Assembly (NCBI RefSeq): GCF_019468465.1 | Contig: NZ_CP080519.1 | Span: 878,501 to 942,500 of the forward strand | DNA from: Amycolatopsis sp. DSM 110486 | Lineage (GTDB): Bacteria > Actinomycetota > Actinomycetes > Mycobacteriales > Pseudonocardiaceae | DNA: 64,000 nt | Reading direction: 5' to 3' | Part shown: piece after piece, positions 48,023-55,548 of the stretch | How the letters are laid out: each line of letters begins with the position of its first letter | Numbering within the stretch: position 1 is the stretch's first letter | Position numbers and translations under genes: made by a program | Notes under the pieces: generated by a model | Told to the model about the DNA's origin: nothing | What the model saw: the letters and a program-made list of their open reading frames with translations, nothing else | Database searches by the model: none

Positions 48023-48055
48023 GTGTACAACGTACATAGAGTGTACGACGTACAC
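48023..48055. promoter_or_regulatory. Tandem palindromic operators for the TetR/monooxygenase pair
   Basis: GTGTACGACGTACAC (48041-48055) is a perfect palindrome around one A. GTGTACAACGTACAT (48023-48037) is a near copy exactly 18 bases away. Both lie in the 111-base divergent region. Confidence 0.75.
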
Positions 48056-48098
48056 ATCCGGATTGGATGTGTACGGGTCAGCCGAGCTGGGGGTTGTC

Positions 48099-49643
48099 GT
48101 GAGCGAACGGACACAGGTGCTGATCAGCGGTGGTGGGGTCGCCGGGTTGACGGCGGGGTTATTGCTGCACCGCCACGGCGTGCGCGCGGTGCTGGTGGAG
48201 AAGCACGCGAGCACGTCACCGCAGCCGAAGGCACGGCGGTTCAACCACCGCAGCAACGAGGTGTTCCGCGCGCTGGGCCTGCGCGACGCGGTGGCGGAGG
48301 CGAGTGCGCCGCTGGCGTCGTTCGCGGGGATGCTGAGCGGGCCGACGCTGGCCGAGGCGAAGTGGCCGGAGATCACGCCGGCGATGCGGGCGGGCATCGC
48401 GCAGTACGGCCGGATGAACGACCACAGTCCGGCGCCGAGCGTGCTGTGCCCGCAGGACGTGCTGGAGCCGGTGCTGCGGCGCGCCGCGGAGGACCGCGGG
48501 GTTTCGGTGCGGTTCTCGACGGAGCTGGTGTCGTTCACACAGTCCTCGTCGGGGGTCACCGCGGCGCTGCGTTCTGCCGGGGGCGAGGGCTCGGAGGTGG
48601 CAGCCGATTACCTGATCGCGGCCGACGGGGCACGCAGCCCGGTCCGCGAGGCGCTGGGGATTCCGCGCAGCGGCTACGGTCACCTCGCGAACAACCTCGA
48701 CATCGCGTTCCGCGCCGACCTCACGGAACTGGTGCGGGACAAGAAGTTCAACCTGTGCCAGATCGAGAACCCGGCGGCGTCGGGCGCGTTCGTGTCGGTG
48801 AACGGCACCGACCGCTGGCTGTTCTCCACGTCGGACTTCCCCGGCTCTCAGACCCTGGGCGACGACGGCTGGCGCGACCTGCTGCGCGCCATGGTCGGCG
48901 TGCCGGACCTCGACGTGGAGGTGCTGAGCCTGATGCCGTGGGAGTCGGGCATGTACGTGGCCGACCGCTACGCCGAGGGCCGCGTCTTCCTCGCCGGCGA
49001 CGCCGCGCACGCCATGCCGCCCATGGCCGCGGCCGGCGCGAACACCGCGATCGGCGACGTCCACAACCTGGCGTGGAAGCTCGGGGCCGTGCTCGCCGGG
49101 TCCGCGTCACCGGCACTGCTTGACACCTACCACGCCGAACGCCACCCCCTCGGCTACGCGACGGCCGAGTTCTCCAGCCGGGTCAGCGGGCACCTCGGCA
49201 CCATGATCGCGTCCGTGACCAGCGGCGAAGTCCCCGTCGACCCGGTCACCGCCCTGTTCGGCGCACAGTACGACGAGGGCGCCTTCGTCCCCGACACCCG
49301 CGGCCCCGCGCCGTTCGACCGCTACGCCCCCGGCGGCCGTCCCGGCACCCGCGTGCCCCACGCGTGGGTCTCCCCCGGGGTGTCCACTGTGGACCTCGCC
49401 GGCCCGGACTTCGCACTCCTGACTCCTCCCGGCGAGACCCACTGGACCGCGACGGCCCGCCACCTCGGCCTCCGCACTGTTTCGGTCCCCGCCCCCGCCT
49501 GGCTCGACTCCGTCGCCCTCTCGCCCGACGGCGCCCTCCTCCTCCGCCCCGACGCCGTGGTCGCGTGGCACTCGGCCTCCGCCATCCCCCTCGACGACGC
49601 CTGCGCCCGCATCCTCGGCCAACCGGCGGCCGTCGGTGGATGA
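48099..49643 (+). CDS. FAD-dependent aromatic monooxygenase
   Basis: 514 residues of the group A flavoprotein hydroxylases. FAD motif GGGVAG (11-16), the DG motif in LIAADGARSPVREALGIPRS, and the GD motif VFLAGDAAHAMPPMAAAGANT. The C-terminal thioredoxin-like domain is present. Such enzymes hydroxylate phenols, polyketides or drugs. GTG at 48099. Divergent from a TetR gene with dual operators, so likely induced by its own substrate. Confidence 0.9.
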   Translation: MSERTQVLISGGGVAGLTAGLLLHRHGVRAVLVEKHASTSPQPKARRFNHRSNEVFRALGLRDAVAEASAPLASFAGMLSGPTLAEAKWPEITPAMRAGIAQYGRMNDHSPAPSVLCPQDVLEPVLRRAAEDRGVSVRFSTELVSFTQSSSGVTAALRSAGGEGSEVAADYLIAADGARSPVREALGIPRSGYGHLANNLDIAFRADLTELVRDKKFNLCQIENPAASGAFVSVNGTDRWLFSTSDFPGSQTLGDDGWRDLLRAMVGVPDLDVEVLSLMPWESGMYVADRYAEGRVFLAGDAAHAMPPMAAAGANTAIGDVHNLAWKLGAVLAGSASPALLDTYHAERHPLGYATAEFSSRVSGHLGTMIASVTSGEVPVDPVTALFGAQYDEGAFVPDTRGPAPFDRYAPGGRPGTRVPHAWVSPGVSTVDLAGPDFALLTPPGETHWTATARHLGLRTVSVPAPAWLDSVALSPDGALLLRPDAVVAWHSASAIPLDDACARILGQPAAVGG

Positions 49644-49701
49644 TCACTCGCCCGGGCGGGCGTCCCCCGAGGTTTGCCCACCCCGCTCGGCGCGGCTCAC
49701 C

Positions 49702-49721
49702 GGCCGCCCGCGCAGGCGGCC
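49702..49721. terminator. Hairpin between two converging monooxygenase genes
   Basis: GGCCGCC (49702-49708) pairs with GGCGGCC (49715-49721) in the 93-base gap. Confidence 0.5.
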
Positions 49722-49736
49722 ACCAGGCGGCCGGGC

Positions 49737-51104
49737 TCACCGGCCGAAGTACTCCGCCGGATCCCCCACCCAGCCGACATGCGCATCAGGCCGAACCAGC
49801 ACCTCCCCGCCATCCCGCGCGAACACCACCCGGTCCGGCAGCCCGGCCGGACGGTGGTCACCGATGTAGACGAAACGGCCTCCCCGCAACTGCTCATACA
49901 ACCGGCCACCCGGGAGGTCGCGGTCCTCGGCACGAGCGCCGACAAGACGGTCTGCACCAGCCGGCGGCGCGTAGCGGATCCCGACACCCGAGATCACGCC
50001 GGCGACGCGGCGGGCGAGCGGGGCCGCGGAGAGGGCGGCACCCAGGAGCCGGTTGCGGGCTTCGCGGAGAACGAGCGGCTTGATCATCGCCAGGCGGATG
50101 ATCGCGCCGCTGCTGCGGAGGACGAGGCGGCCGACCGGGTGGCGCTCGGCTTCGTAGGTGTCGAGCAGGGTCTCCGGCAGGCGACCGGCCAGCACCTCGG
50201 CCAGCTTCCAGCTCAGGTTGGCCGCGTCCTGCAGGCCTGTGTTCATGCCCTGGCCGCCGGCGGGTGAGTGGACGTGGGCGGCGTCGCCGGCGAGGAAGAC
50301 GTGGCCGGAGCGGTAGTGCGGGGCCTGGCGCTCGTCGCTGTGGAAGCGGGAGAGCCAGCGCGCGTCGTGCATGCCGAGGTCGGTGCCGAGGGAGCGGCGG
50401 GTGATGTCGCGGACCTCGTCGAGCGAGAGCGGCGCGTCGTCCGGAACCTGGGAGCGCCGGTCCCAGGCGAAGACGCGGTAGTAGCCGTCGCCGAAGGGGG
50501 CGACGAACGCGAAGCCGTCGCCGACGCCGTTGACCATGAGGAGGTCTTCGGGCGGCGAGTCGAGCCGGACGTCGGCCAGCATGATCGACTTCAGCACCGA
50601 ACGGCCGGGGAACGGCAGGCCGAGCTGGCGGCGCACGACACTGTGCAGCCCGTCGGCGCCGACGAGGTAGCGGGCGCGGTAGAGCTGGCCGTCGGCGGTG
50701 GTGACGTCGACGCCGTCGTGGTCCTGGGCGAGCGTGCGCACCTCGGCGCCCCACACGAACTTCGCGCCGAGCCGTTCGGCGCGCGAACGCAGGATCTCCT
50801 CGGTGTGGGTCTGCGGCGTGATCAGCAAGTAGCCGTAGCGCGAGGGCAGCTTCGCGAGGTCGATCTCGACCCGGTCGAACAGCCGCAGCTCGCGCAGCCG
50901 CGCGCCGGTGGCGATGAGTTCGTCGGCGACGCCGCGTACGTCGAGGTGCTCCAGCGTGCGGGCGTGGACCCCGAACGCCCTGGTCAGGTTCGATCCCGTG
51001 GTCCGCCGTTCGAGCACCGTCACGGCCACGCCGGCTTCGGCGAGATCGCCCGCGAGCAGCAGCCCCACGGGTCCGGCTCCGACGACCAGCACTTCCGATT
51101 CCAT
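49737..51104 (-). CDS. FAD-dependent monooxygenase (Rox/PgaE-like)
   Basis: 455 residues. GAGPVG (9-14), DG motif in YLVGADGLHSVVRRQLGL, GD motif HVFLAGDAAHVHSPAGGQGM. The sequence RAFGVHARTLEHLDVRGVAD matches the conserved helix of rifampicin and polyketide monooxygenases. Shorter than usual (500-540), with a reduced C-terminal domain. ATG at 51102-51104. Divergent from a TetR gene across an operator cluster. Confidence 0.9.
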   Translation of the reverse strand: MESEVLVVGAGPVGLLLAGDLAEAGVAVTVLERRTTGSNLTRAFGVHARTLEHLDVRGVADELIATGARLRELRLFDRVEIDLAKLPSRYGYLLITPQTHTEEILRSRAERLGAKFVWGAEVRTLAQDHDGVDVTTADGQLYRARYLVGADGLHSVVRRQLGLPFPGRSVLKSIMLADVRLDSPPEDLLMVNGVGDGFAFVAPFGDGYYRVFAWDRRSQVPDDAPLSLDEVRDITRRSLGTDLGMHDARWLSRFHSDERQAPHYRSGHVFLAGDAAHVHSPAGGQGMNTGLQDAANLSWKLAEVLAGRLPETLLDTYEAERHPVGRLVLRSSGAIIRLAMIKPLVLREARNRLLGAALSAAPLARRVAGVISGVGIRYAPPAGADRLVGARAEDRDLPGGRLYEQLRGGRFVYIGDHRPAGLPDRVVFARDGGEVLVRPDAHVGWVGDPAEYFGR

Positions 51105-51116
51105 GTCGACCCCCAA

Positions 51117-51190
51117 GTCAACATCCGTTTGCCAACACCTGTTGGCATCCAGTAGACGCCCTGGTACTAGCCATGTCAACACCCGTTGGC
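51117..51190. promoter_or_regulatory. Cluster of three related TetR operators
   Basis: GCCAACACCTGTTGGC (51131-51146) has perfect seven-base arms. Diverged copies are GTCAACACCCGTTGGC (51175-51190) and GTCAACATCCGTTTGC (51117-51132), and a half site GTTGGC abuts the tetR ATG. Spacings suggest cooperative binding over both promoters. Confidence 0.75.
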
Positions 51191-51204
51191 CTACAGTTGT
51201 TGGC

Positions 51205-51765
51205 ATGACCTCGGCCCGACCCCGGCGCTCCGACGCGACGCGCGCGGCGATCCTGAACGCCGCCCGCGAACGCTTCGCCGCGGACGGGTACGAGCGCGCG
51301 ACGATCCGCGCGATCGCGGCCGACGCGGCCATCGACCCGTCGATGGTGATGCGCTACTACGGCTCCAAGGAGAAGCTCTTCGCGGCCGCGGCCCACTTCG
51401 ACCTGCGCCTGCCCGACTTCACGCAGCTGCCGCTCGAAGAAGCCGGCACGCTGCTCGCGCGGCATGTGCTGGCGCGTTGGGCGGGTGACGAGACGTTGTT
51501 CGCGCTCCTGCGCGCGGGCGTCACGAACGAGACGGCGGCCGAACGCATGCGCTCGATCTTCGCCGACCAGCTCGGACCGCAGGTCGCGAAGGTGTGCCCG
51601 GACCCCGCCGAGGCGCCGGTGCGCGCCGGGCTGATCTCGTCGCAGGTGCTGGGCCTGGCGCTGTGCCGGTTCGTGCTGCGGCTACCGCCGGTCGCGGAGA
51701 TGACCGAGGACGAGGCCGTGCGCTGGCTCGGGCCGACCCTGCAGCGCTACCTCGTGGGGTACTGA
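51205..51765 (+). CDS. TetR family transcriptional regulator
   Basis: 186 residues. HTH: AAILNAARERFAADGYERAT then IRAIAADAAIDPSMVMRYYGSKEKLF. C-terminal domain of the TetR_C_17/PsrA type (ERMRSIFADQLGPQV). ATG at 51205 lies right against an operator half site, with no clear ribosome site, so the mRNA may be leaderless or nearly so. It controls the divergent monooxygenase. Confidence 0.9.
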   Translation: MTSARPRRSDATRAAILNAARERFAADGYERATIRAIAADAAIDPSMVMRYYGSKEKLFAAAAHFDLRLPDFTQLPLEEAGTLLARHVLARWAGDETLFALLRAGVTNETAAERMRSIFADQLGPQVAKVCPDPAEAPVRAGLISSQVLGLALCRFVLRLPPVAEMTEDEAVRWLGPTLQRYLVGY

Positions 51766-51783
51766 CTCAATGGGGTACTGAGC

Positions 51784-52404
51784 TCACTCGAACCGCGTGG
51801 CGTCGCCCGCGCCGTAGCGGACGATCTCCGCCTCGCCGGACGAGAAGTCGACCACCGTGGTCGGCTCGACGCCGCAGTCGCCGGAGTCGAGCACCGCGTC
51901 GAGCTGGTGATCGAGTTCTTCCTTGATCTCCCAGCCCTGGGTGAGGGGCTCACCGGAGTCGGGCAGCAGCAGCGTGCTCGACAGGATCGGCTCCCCCAGC
52001 TCGGCCAGCAGCGCCTGCGTGACCACGTGCTCCGGGATGCGCACGCCGACGGTCTTCTTCTTCGCGTGCATCAGCCGCCGCGGCACTTCCTTGGTCGCGG
52101 GGAGGATGAACGTGTACGGCCCGGGCGTGGTGGCCTTGATCGCCCGGAACACCGTGTTGTCCACGTGCACGAACTGCCCGAGCTGGGCGAAGTCCTGGCA
52201 GACGAGCGTGAAGTGGTGCCGGTGGTCGAGCTTGCGGATCGCCCGGATCCGCTCCATGCCCTCCTGGTTGCCGAGCCGGCAGCCGAGCGCGAAGCAGGAG
52301 TCGGTGGGGTACGCGATGAGCCCGTCTTCGCGAAGCAGGTCCACGACCTGGGCCAGCGAGCGCCGCTGCGGGTTCTGCGGGTGCACGTCGAAATAGCGGG
52401 CCAT
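51784..52404 (-). CDS. YrdC/Sua5 family protein, YciO type
   Basis: 206 residues. Strong resemblance to YciO: YFDVHPQNPQRRSLAQVVDL, IAYPTDSCFALGCRL, HHFTLVCQD, TTPGPYTFILPATKEVPRRL. YciO is a paralogue of TsaC; a true threonylcarbamoyl-AMP synthase has a KxR/SxN set, here replaced by KLDHRHH and related residues. Binds an adenylate and double-stranded RNA; cellular role unclear. ATG at 52402-52404. Confidence 0.88.
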   Translation of the reverse strand: MARYFDVHPQNPQRRSLAQVVDLLREDGLIAYPTDSCFALGCRLGNQEGMERIRAIRKLDHRHHFTLVCQDFAQLGQFVHVDNTVFRAIKATTPGPYTFILPATKEVPRRLMHAKKKTVGVRIPEHVVTQALLAELGEPILSSTLLLPDSGEPLTQGWEIKEELDHQLDAVLDSGDCGVEPTTVVDFSSGEAEIVRYGAGDATRFE

Positions 52405-52477
52405 GCGGCGAGCTTAGGGGTGATCCACCTCGGGGGCCGGGCGGGCCCGCCAGCGAGCGGCGAGGCAAAGTGTCGGC

Positions 52478-53197
52478 GTGCACGCTCTCTGGTCCACGGA
52501 CGAACAGTGGTCGCTGCTGCTCCCCGTGCTGCTCGCGCTGGTGCTGAGCACGGCGATCGGCCTCGAGCGCGAGGTCGGCAACAAACAGGCCGGCCTGCGC
52601 ACGCACACCCTGGTGGGCGTGGGGTCGGCGGTGTTCATGCTCGTGTCGAAGTACGGGTTCGCCGACCTGCTGAACACCGAGCACGTGGCGCTCGACCCCT
52701 CGCGGATCGCGGCGCAGATCGTCTCGGGCATCGGGTTCGTCGGCGGCGGGTTGATCTTCGTGCGCCGCGACGCCGTGCGCGGGCTGACGACGGCCGCGAC
52801 GGTGTGGCTCGCGGCGGCGGTCGGCGTCGCGTGCGGCGCGGGGCTGCCCGTGCTCGCGGTGGCGACGACCGTGGGACTGATCGTGATCACTCGCGGTTTC
52901 CCGCCGCTTTCCCGGTTCGTGGCACGGCATCGGCGCGAACCACCCATTCTGCGGCTGAGCTACTCCGACGGGCACGGAGTTTTGCGAAACGTTCTCGCGG
53001 GCTGTACCGGACGCGGCTGGGTGGTCCACCAGGTGGCGGTCGACAGGGAGACGGTTTCCGAAGAGGGGCAACGGATCGCGGTCGTCACGCTGCGGTTGCA
53101 GGGCCGCGGTGATCTTGCGGAATTGACGGCCGAACTCGCGGAACTGCCCGGCGTGCGGAGCACCGCGACGGGCGCGCAAGATCCACTCGAAGATTGA
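52478..53197 (+). CDS. MgtC/SapB family membrane protein
   Basis: 239 residues. Four or five N-terminal helices with the MgtC signature: LLALVLSTAIGLEREVGNKQ, GLRTHTLVGVGSAVFMLVS, then AAQIVSGIGFVGGGLIF. A soluble ACT-like C-terminal domain follows. In mycobacteria and enterics MgtC supports growth at low Mg and in phagocytes by acting on F1Fo-ATPase or cell-wall synthesis. GTG at 52478. Confidence 0.9.
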   Translation: MHALWSTDEQWSLLLPVLLALVLSTAIGLEREVGNKQAGLRTHTLVGVGSAVFMLVSKYGFADLLNTEHVALDPSRIAAQIVSGIGFVGGGLIFVRRDAVRGLTTAATVWLAAAVGVACGAGLPVLAVATTVGLIVITRGFPPLSRFVARHRREPPILRLSYSDGHGVLRNVLAGCTGRGWVVHQVAVDRETVSEEGQRIAVVTLRLQGRGDLAELTAELAELPGVRSTATGAQDPLED

Positions 53198-53318
53198 TCG
53201 TGTGCCCGCCCCCCACAGCGGCCCGGTCTTCGGGCACACTGGACGGCACACGGAAACCTCGGTGTGGCAAAGGAAACATCGCGCCCGAGGAGAAACCATC
53301 CAAATGGGAGGTGAGGCC

Positions 53319-54275
53319 ATGGCCCCCGAAGATGGCGAGGACCTGATGTCCGTCGAGCCCCGTTTCGACCCGGCATGGCGCGGCTTTCACCGAGGCCAGG
53401 TCAAGGAATTCGTGGTCTGGGCCCAGGAAGAGCTCCGCCGGGTGGCGGCCGAACGCGACGCGGCGATGTGGCGCGTGGCCCGGCTGGCGCAGCACAACCG
53501 CGAGCTGCACGCGACGATCGACCGCATCAGCCGCACGCCCATAGAAGCCGACGCGCTCCAGGAACGATCACGGCGCATGATCGAGCTGACTCGCGAAGAA
53601 GCTTCGGAAATCATCACGCGGGCAAAGGAAAAGGCGGAGCAGACGCGGCTCGACGCGGAGGCCGAGGCCGTGCGACTCACCGAGAAGGAACGCGCGCTCG
53701 TCGCCGCGACCGAGGAAGATCGCCGCCGCCAGCACGCCGCCCACGAGGAGTTCATGCGCCGCGCGGCCGCCGAACGCGCCGCCGCCGACGAGGCCGCCGT
53801 GAAGCAGCGCCGCCGCATGGAGGAAGACCTCACCGAGGCCCTGCACCGGCGCCGCACCGCGACGATCACCGAACTGGACATCCAACGCACGAAAACGCTG
53901 CGCGAGCTCGACGCCCACCGCACCGAAACGTTGCGCAACCTGGCTGCCCAGCGCACGGAAACCCTGCGCGACCTGGAGAACCAGCGCACGGAAACCCACC
54001 GGGCACTCGCCGCGCAGACCGCCGAAGCGCAGACGGAGGCCGACACCCGGGTCCGCCGCGCGACCGAGCACGCCAACGACATCGTCACCCAGGCCGACGA
54101 CCGCGTCGCCGAGCTGACAGCCATCCACCACCGCCTGAAAACGGCGCTCACCGGCACCCGCGAGCTCCTGGCGTCGGCGACCGCCGCGCTGGACCCGCGA
54201 CCCGACGACACCGGCACCGCCGTGCCTGTCCAGCGCCGTAAACCGGCGCTCACCGAGGCGACCACAACCGGCTGA
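53319..54275 (+). CDS. DivIVA-like coiled-coil protein with hendecad repeats
   Basis: 318 residues. Residues 16-34 (FDPAWRGFHRGQVKEFVVW) resemble the N-terminal lipid-binding/DivIVA motif of Wag31-type proteins. A continuous coiled coil spans about 35-280. Inside it, 185-239 consists of five 11-residue units (ELDIQRTKTLR, ELDAHRTETLR, NLAAQRTETLR, DLENQRTETHR, ALAAQTAEAQT), a hendecad that forms a right-handed coil. GGAGG seven bases before the ATG decides the start; ATG at 53304 is weaker. No partner genes nearby. A role in polar growth or membrane curvature is inference. Confidence 0.78.
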   Translation: MAPEDGEDLMSVEPRFDPAWRGFHRGQVKEFVVWAQEELRRVAAERDAAMWRVARLAQHNRELHATIDRISRTPIEADALQERSRRMIELTREEASEIITRAKEKAEQTRLDAEAEAVRLTEKERALVAATEEDRRRQHAAHEEFMRRAAAERAAADEAAVKQRRRMEEDLTEALHRRRTATITELDIQRTKTLRELDAHRTETLRNLAAQRTETLRDLENQRTETHRALAAQTAEAQTEADTRVRRATEHANDIVTQADDRVAELTAIHHRLKTALTGTRELLASATAALDPRPDDTGTAVPVQRRKPALTEATTTG

Positions 54276-54402
54276 CCTGCGGTTGTCTCACTCCCACAAC
54301 TTCTATCGAGCCGACTGAGCACGGGGTCGCCGGCCCGGCTTTTCACCCCGGCCCCGGCGTGGAGCGCCCCGCCGAGATCACGCGCGCCCCTAAGTTGGGG
54401 CC

Positions 54403-55119
54403 ATGACCATCACCGGGCCGAGGACGTCGACGCGGTTGCTGCTCGTCGTCGTGTGCGTGGTGGTGCTGGCGACGGCGACCACGCTCGCCAACCGGGTGTT
54501 GCCGGGCTGGGCGTACCCGGTCTGCGGAGCCGTGACGGCGGCGGTGCTGCTCGCGCTGGCGTTCGGCGCCGGGTACACGCCGGCCGACCTCGGCGTCAGC
54601 CGCGCGACGCTCGGGCGGGCGGCCCTCACCGGGCTGGTCGGGGCGGCGTTCTTCCTCGTCGTCTTCGGCATCGCGGCCGTGGTGCCGGCGTTACGGACCG
54701 TCTACGACGACGGGCGCGTCGGCGACCCCGACCTGCTGCAACTGCTGTGGCTCACGCTCGGGCGGATCACGTTCGGCACGGTGATCGTCGAGGAGATCGC
54801 GTTCCGCGGCGTGCTGCCGGCGCTGCTCGGCGCGCGCGACGACCGCTGGCGGTGGGGGCCGATCCTCGGGGCGTCGGCGTTCTTCGGGCTGTGGCACTTC
54901 CTGCCGGCGCTGGCCGTCGGGCGCAACGCGGCCGTGCACGCAGCACTCGGCGGCATCCCGACGCAGCTGCTGCAGGTGCTCGCGATGGTCGCGGCCGCGG
55001 CGGCGGGCGTCTTCCTGTACGCGTGGCGGCACTTCGGCCGGGGAGTACTGGCGTCGGTACTGGTGCACTTCACGACGAACGTCGGCGGGCTCGTCATCGC
55101 GGTGGCCGTGCAGGCGTGA
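54403..55119 (+). CDS. CPBP family intramembrane metalloprotease
   Basis: 238 residues, about eight helices. The Abi/CPBP motifs are complete: EEIAFRG near 130, FFGLWHF about 35 residues on, and HFTTNVGG near the end. They are site-2-type glutamate proteases, some used in bacteriocin self-immunity or CAAX processing. ATG at 54403. It stands upstream of csoR but with a separate promoter region. Confidence 0.88.
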   Translation: MTITGPRTSTRLLLVVVCVVVLATATTLANRVLPGWAYPVCGAVTAAVLLALAFGAGYTPADLGVSRATLGRAALTGLVGAAFFLVVFGIAAVVPALRTVYDDGRVGDPDLLQLLWLTLGRITFGTVIVEEIAFRGVLPALLGARDDRWRWGPILGASAFFGLWHFLPALAVGRNAAVHAALGGIPTQLLQVLAMVAAAAAGVFLYAWRHFGRGVLASVLVHFTTNVGGLVIAVAVQA

Positions 55120-55125
55120 ATACGC

Positions 55126-55156
55126 ATACCCCGTATCGGATACGTGGGGTGGGTAT
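55126..55156. promoter_or_regulatory. CsoR-type operator upstream of csoR
   Basis: ATACCCC (55126-55132) mirrors GGGGT-GGGTAT (55146-55156), and inside lies CGTATC-G-GATACG (55132-55144). This is the GTATACCCC/GGGGTATAC-like site recognised by CsoR, 42 bases before its gene. Confidence 0.65.
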
Positions 55157-55197
55157 ACTCGACGACGTACAGGTGCGAACGAAGGGGACGATGCGCG

Positions 55198-55479
55198 ATG
55201 ACGGGCTACGGCAACGAGCGGGATGCCTATCTGAAGCGTCTGCGCCGCATCGAGGGACAGATCCGAGGCCTGCAGCGCATGGTCGAGGAGGACAAGTACT
55301 GCATCGACATCCTCACGCAGGTGTCGGCGGCCACGAAGGCGCTGCAGTCGTTCTCGCTGGAGCTGCTCGACGAGCACTTGGCCACCTGCGTCGTGCAGGC
55401 CGCCGCGGCCGGGGGCGAGGAAGCCGACCTGAAGGTCCGCGAGGCCTCCGACGCGATCGCACGGCTGGTCCGCTCGTAG
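55198..55479 (+). CDS. csoR: Copper-sensing transcriptional repressor CsoR
   Basis: 93 residues. Four-helix CsoR/RcnR repressor that leaves DNA when it binds Cu(I). Metal ligands Cys35 (KYCIDIL), His60 and Cys64 (DEHLATCV) form the C-H-C set. RRIEGQIRGLQRMVEEDKYC is the family signature. GAAGGGG precedes the ATG. A U-tailed terminator follows, and copA/copZ converge on it from the other side, both with matching operators. Confidence 0.93.
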   Translation: MTGYGNERDAYLKRLRRIEGQIRGLQRMVEEDKYCIDILTQVSAATKALQSFSLELLDEHLATCVVQAAAAGGEEADLKVREASDAIARLVRS

Positions 55480-55491
55480 GTCCGGACAATG

Positions 55492-55529
55492 AAAAGAGGG
55501 GCGCCCCGGCCAGGCGTCCCTCTTTTTTT
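55492..55529 (+). terminator. Rho-independent terminator with T-run
   Basis: AAAAGAGGG (55492-55500) with GCGCC pairs to GGCGTCCCTCTTTT (55513-55526) and ends in a run of T. One of the few U-tailed terminators in the window; it serves csoR and, in reverse, copA. Confidence 0.85.
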
Positions 55530-55548
55530 CAGCCTGGTTCAGCGCGGT

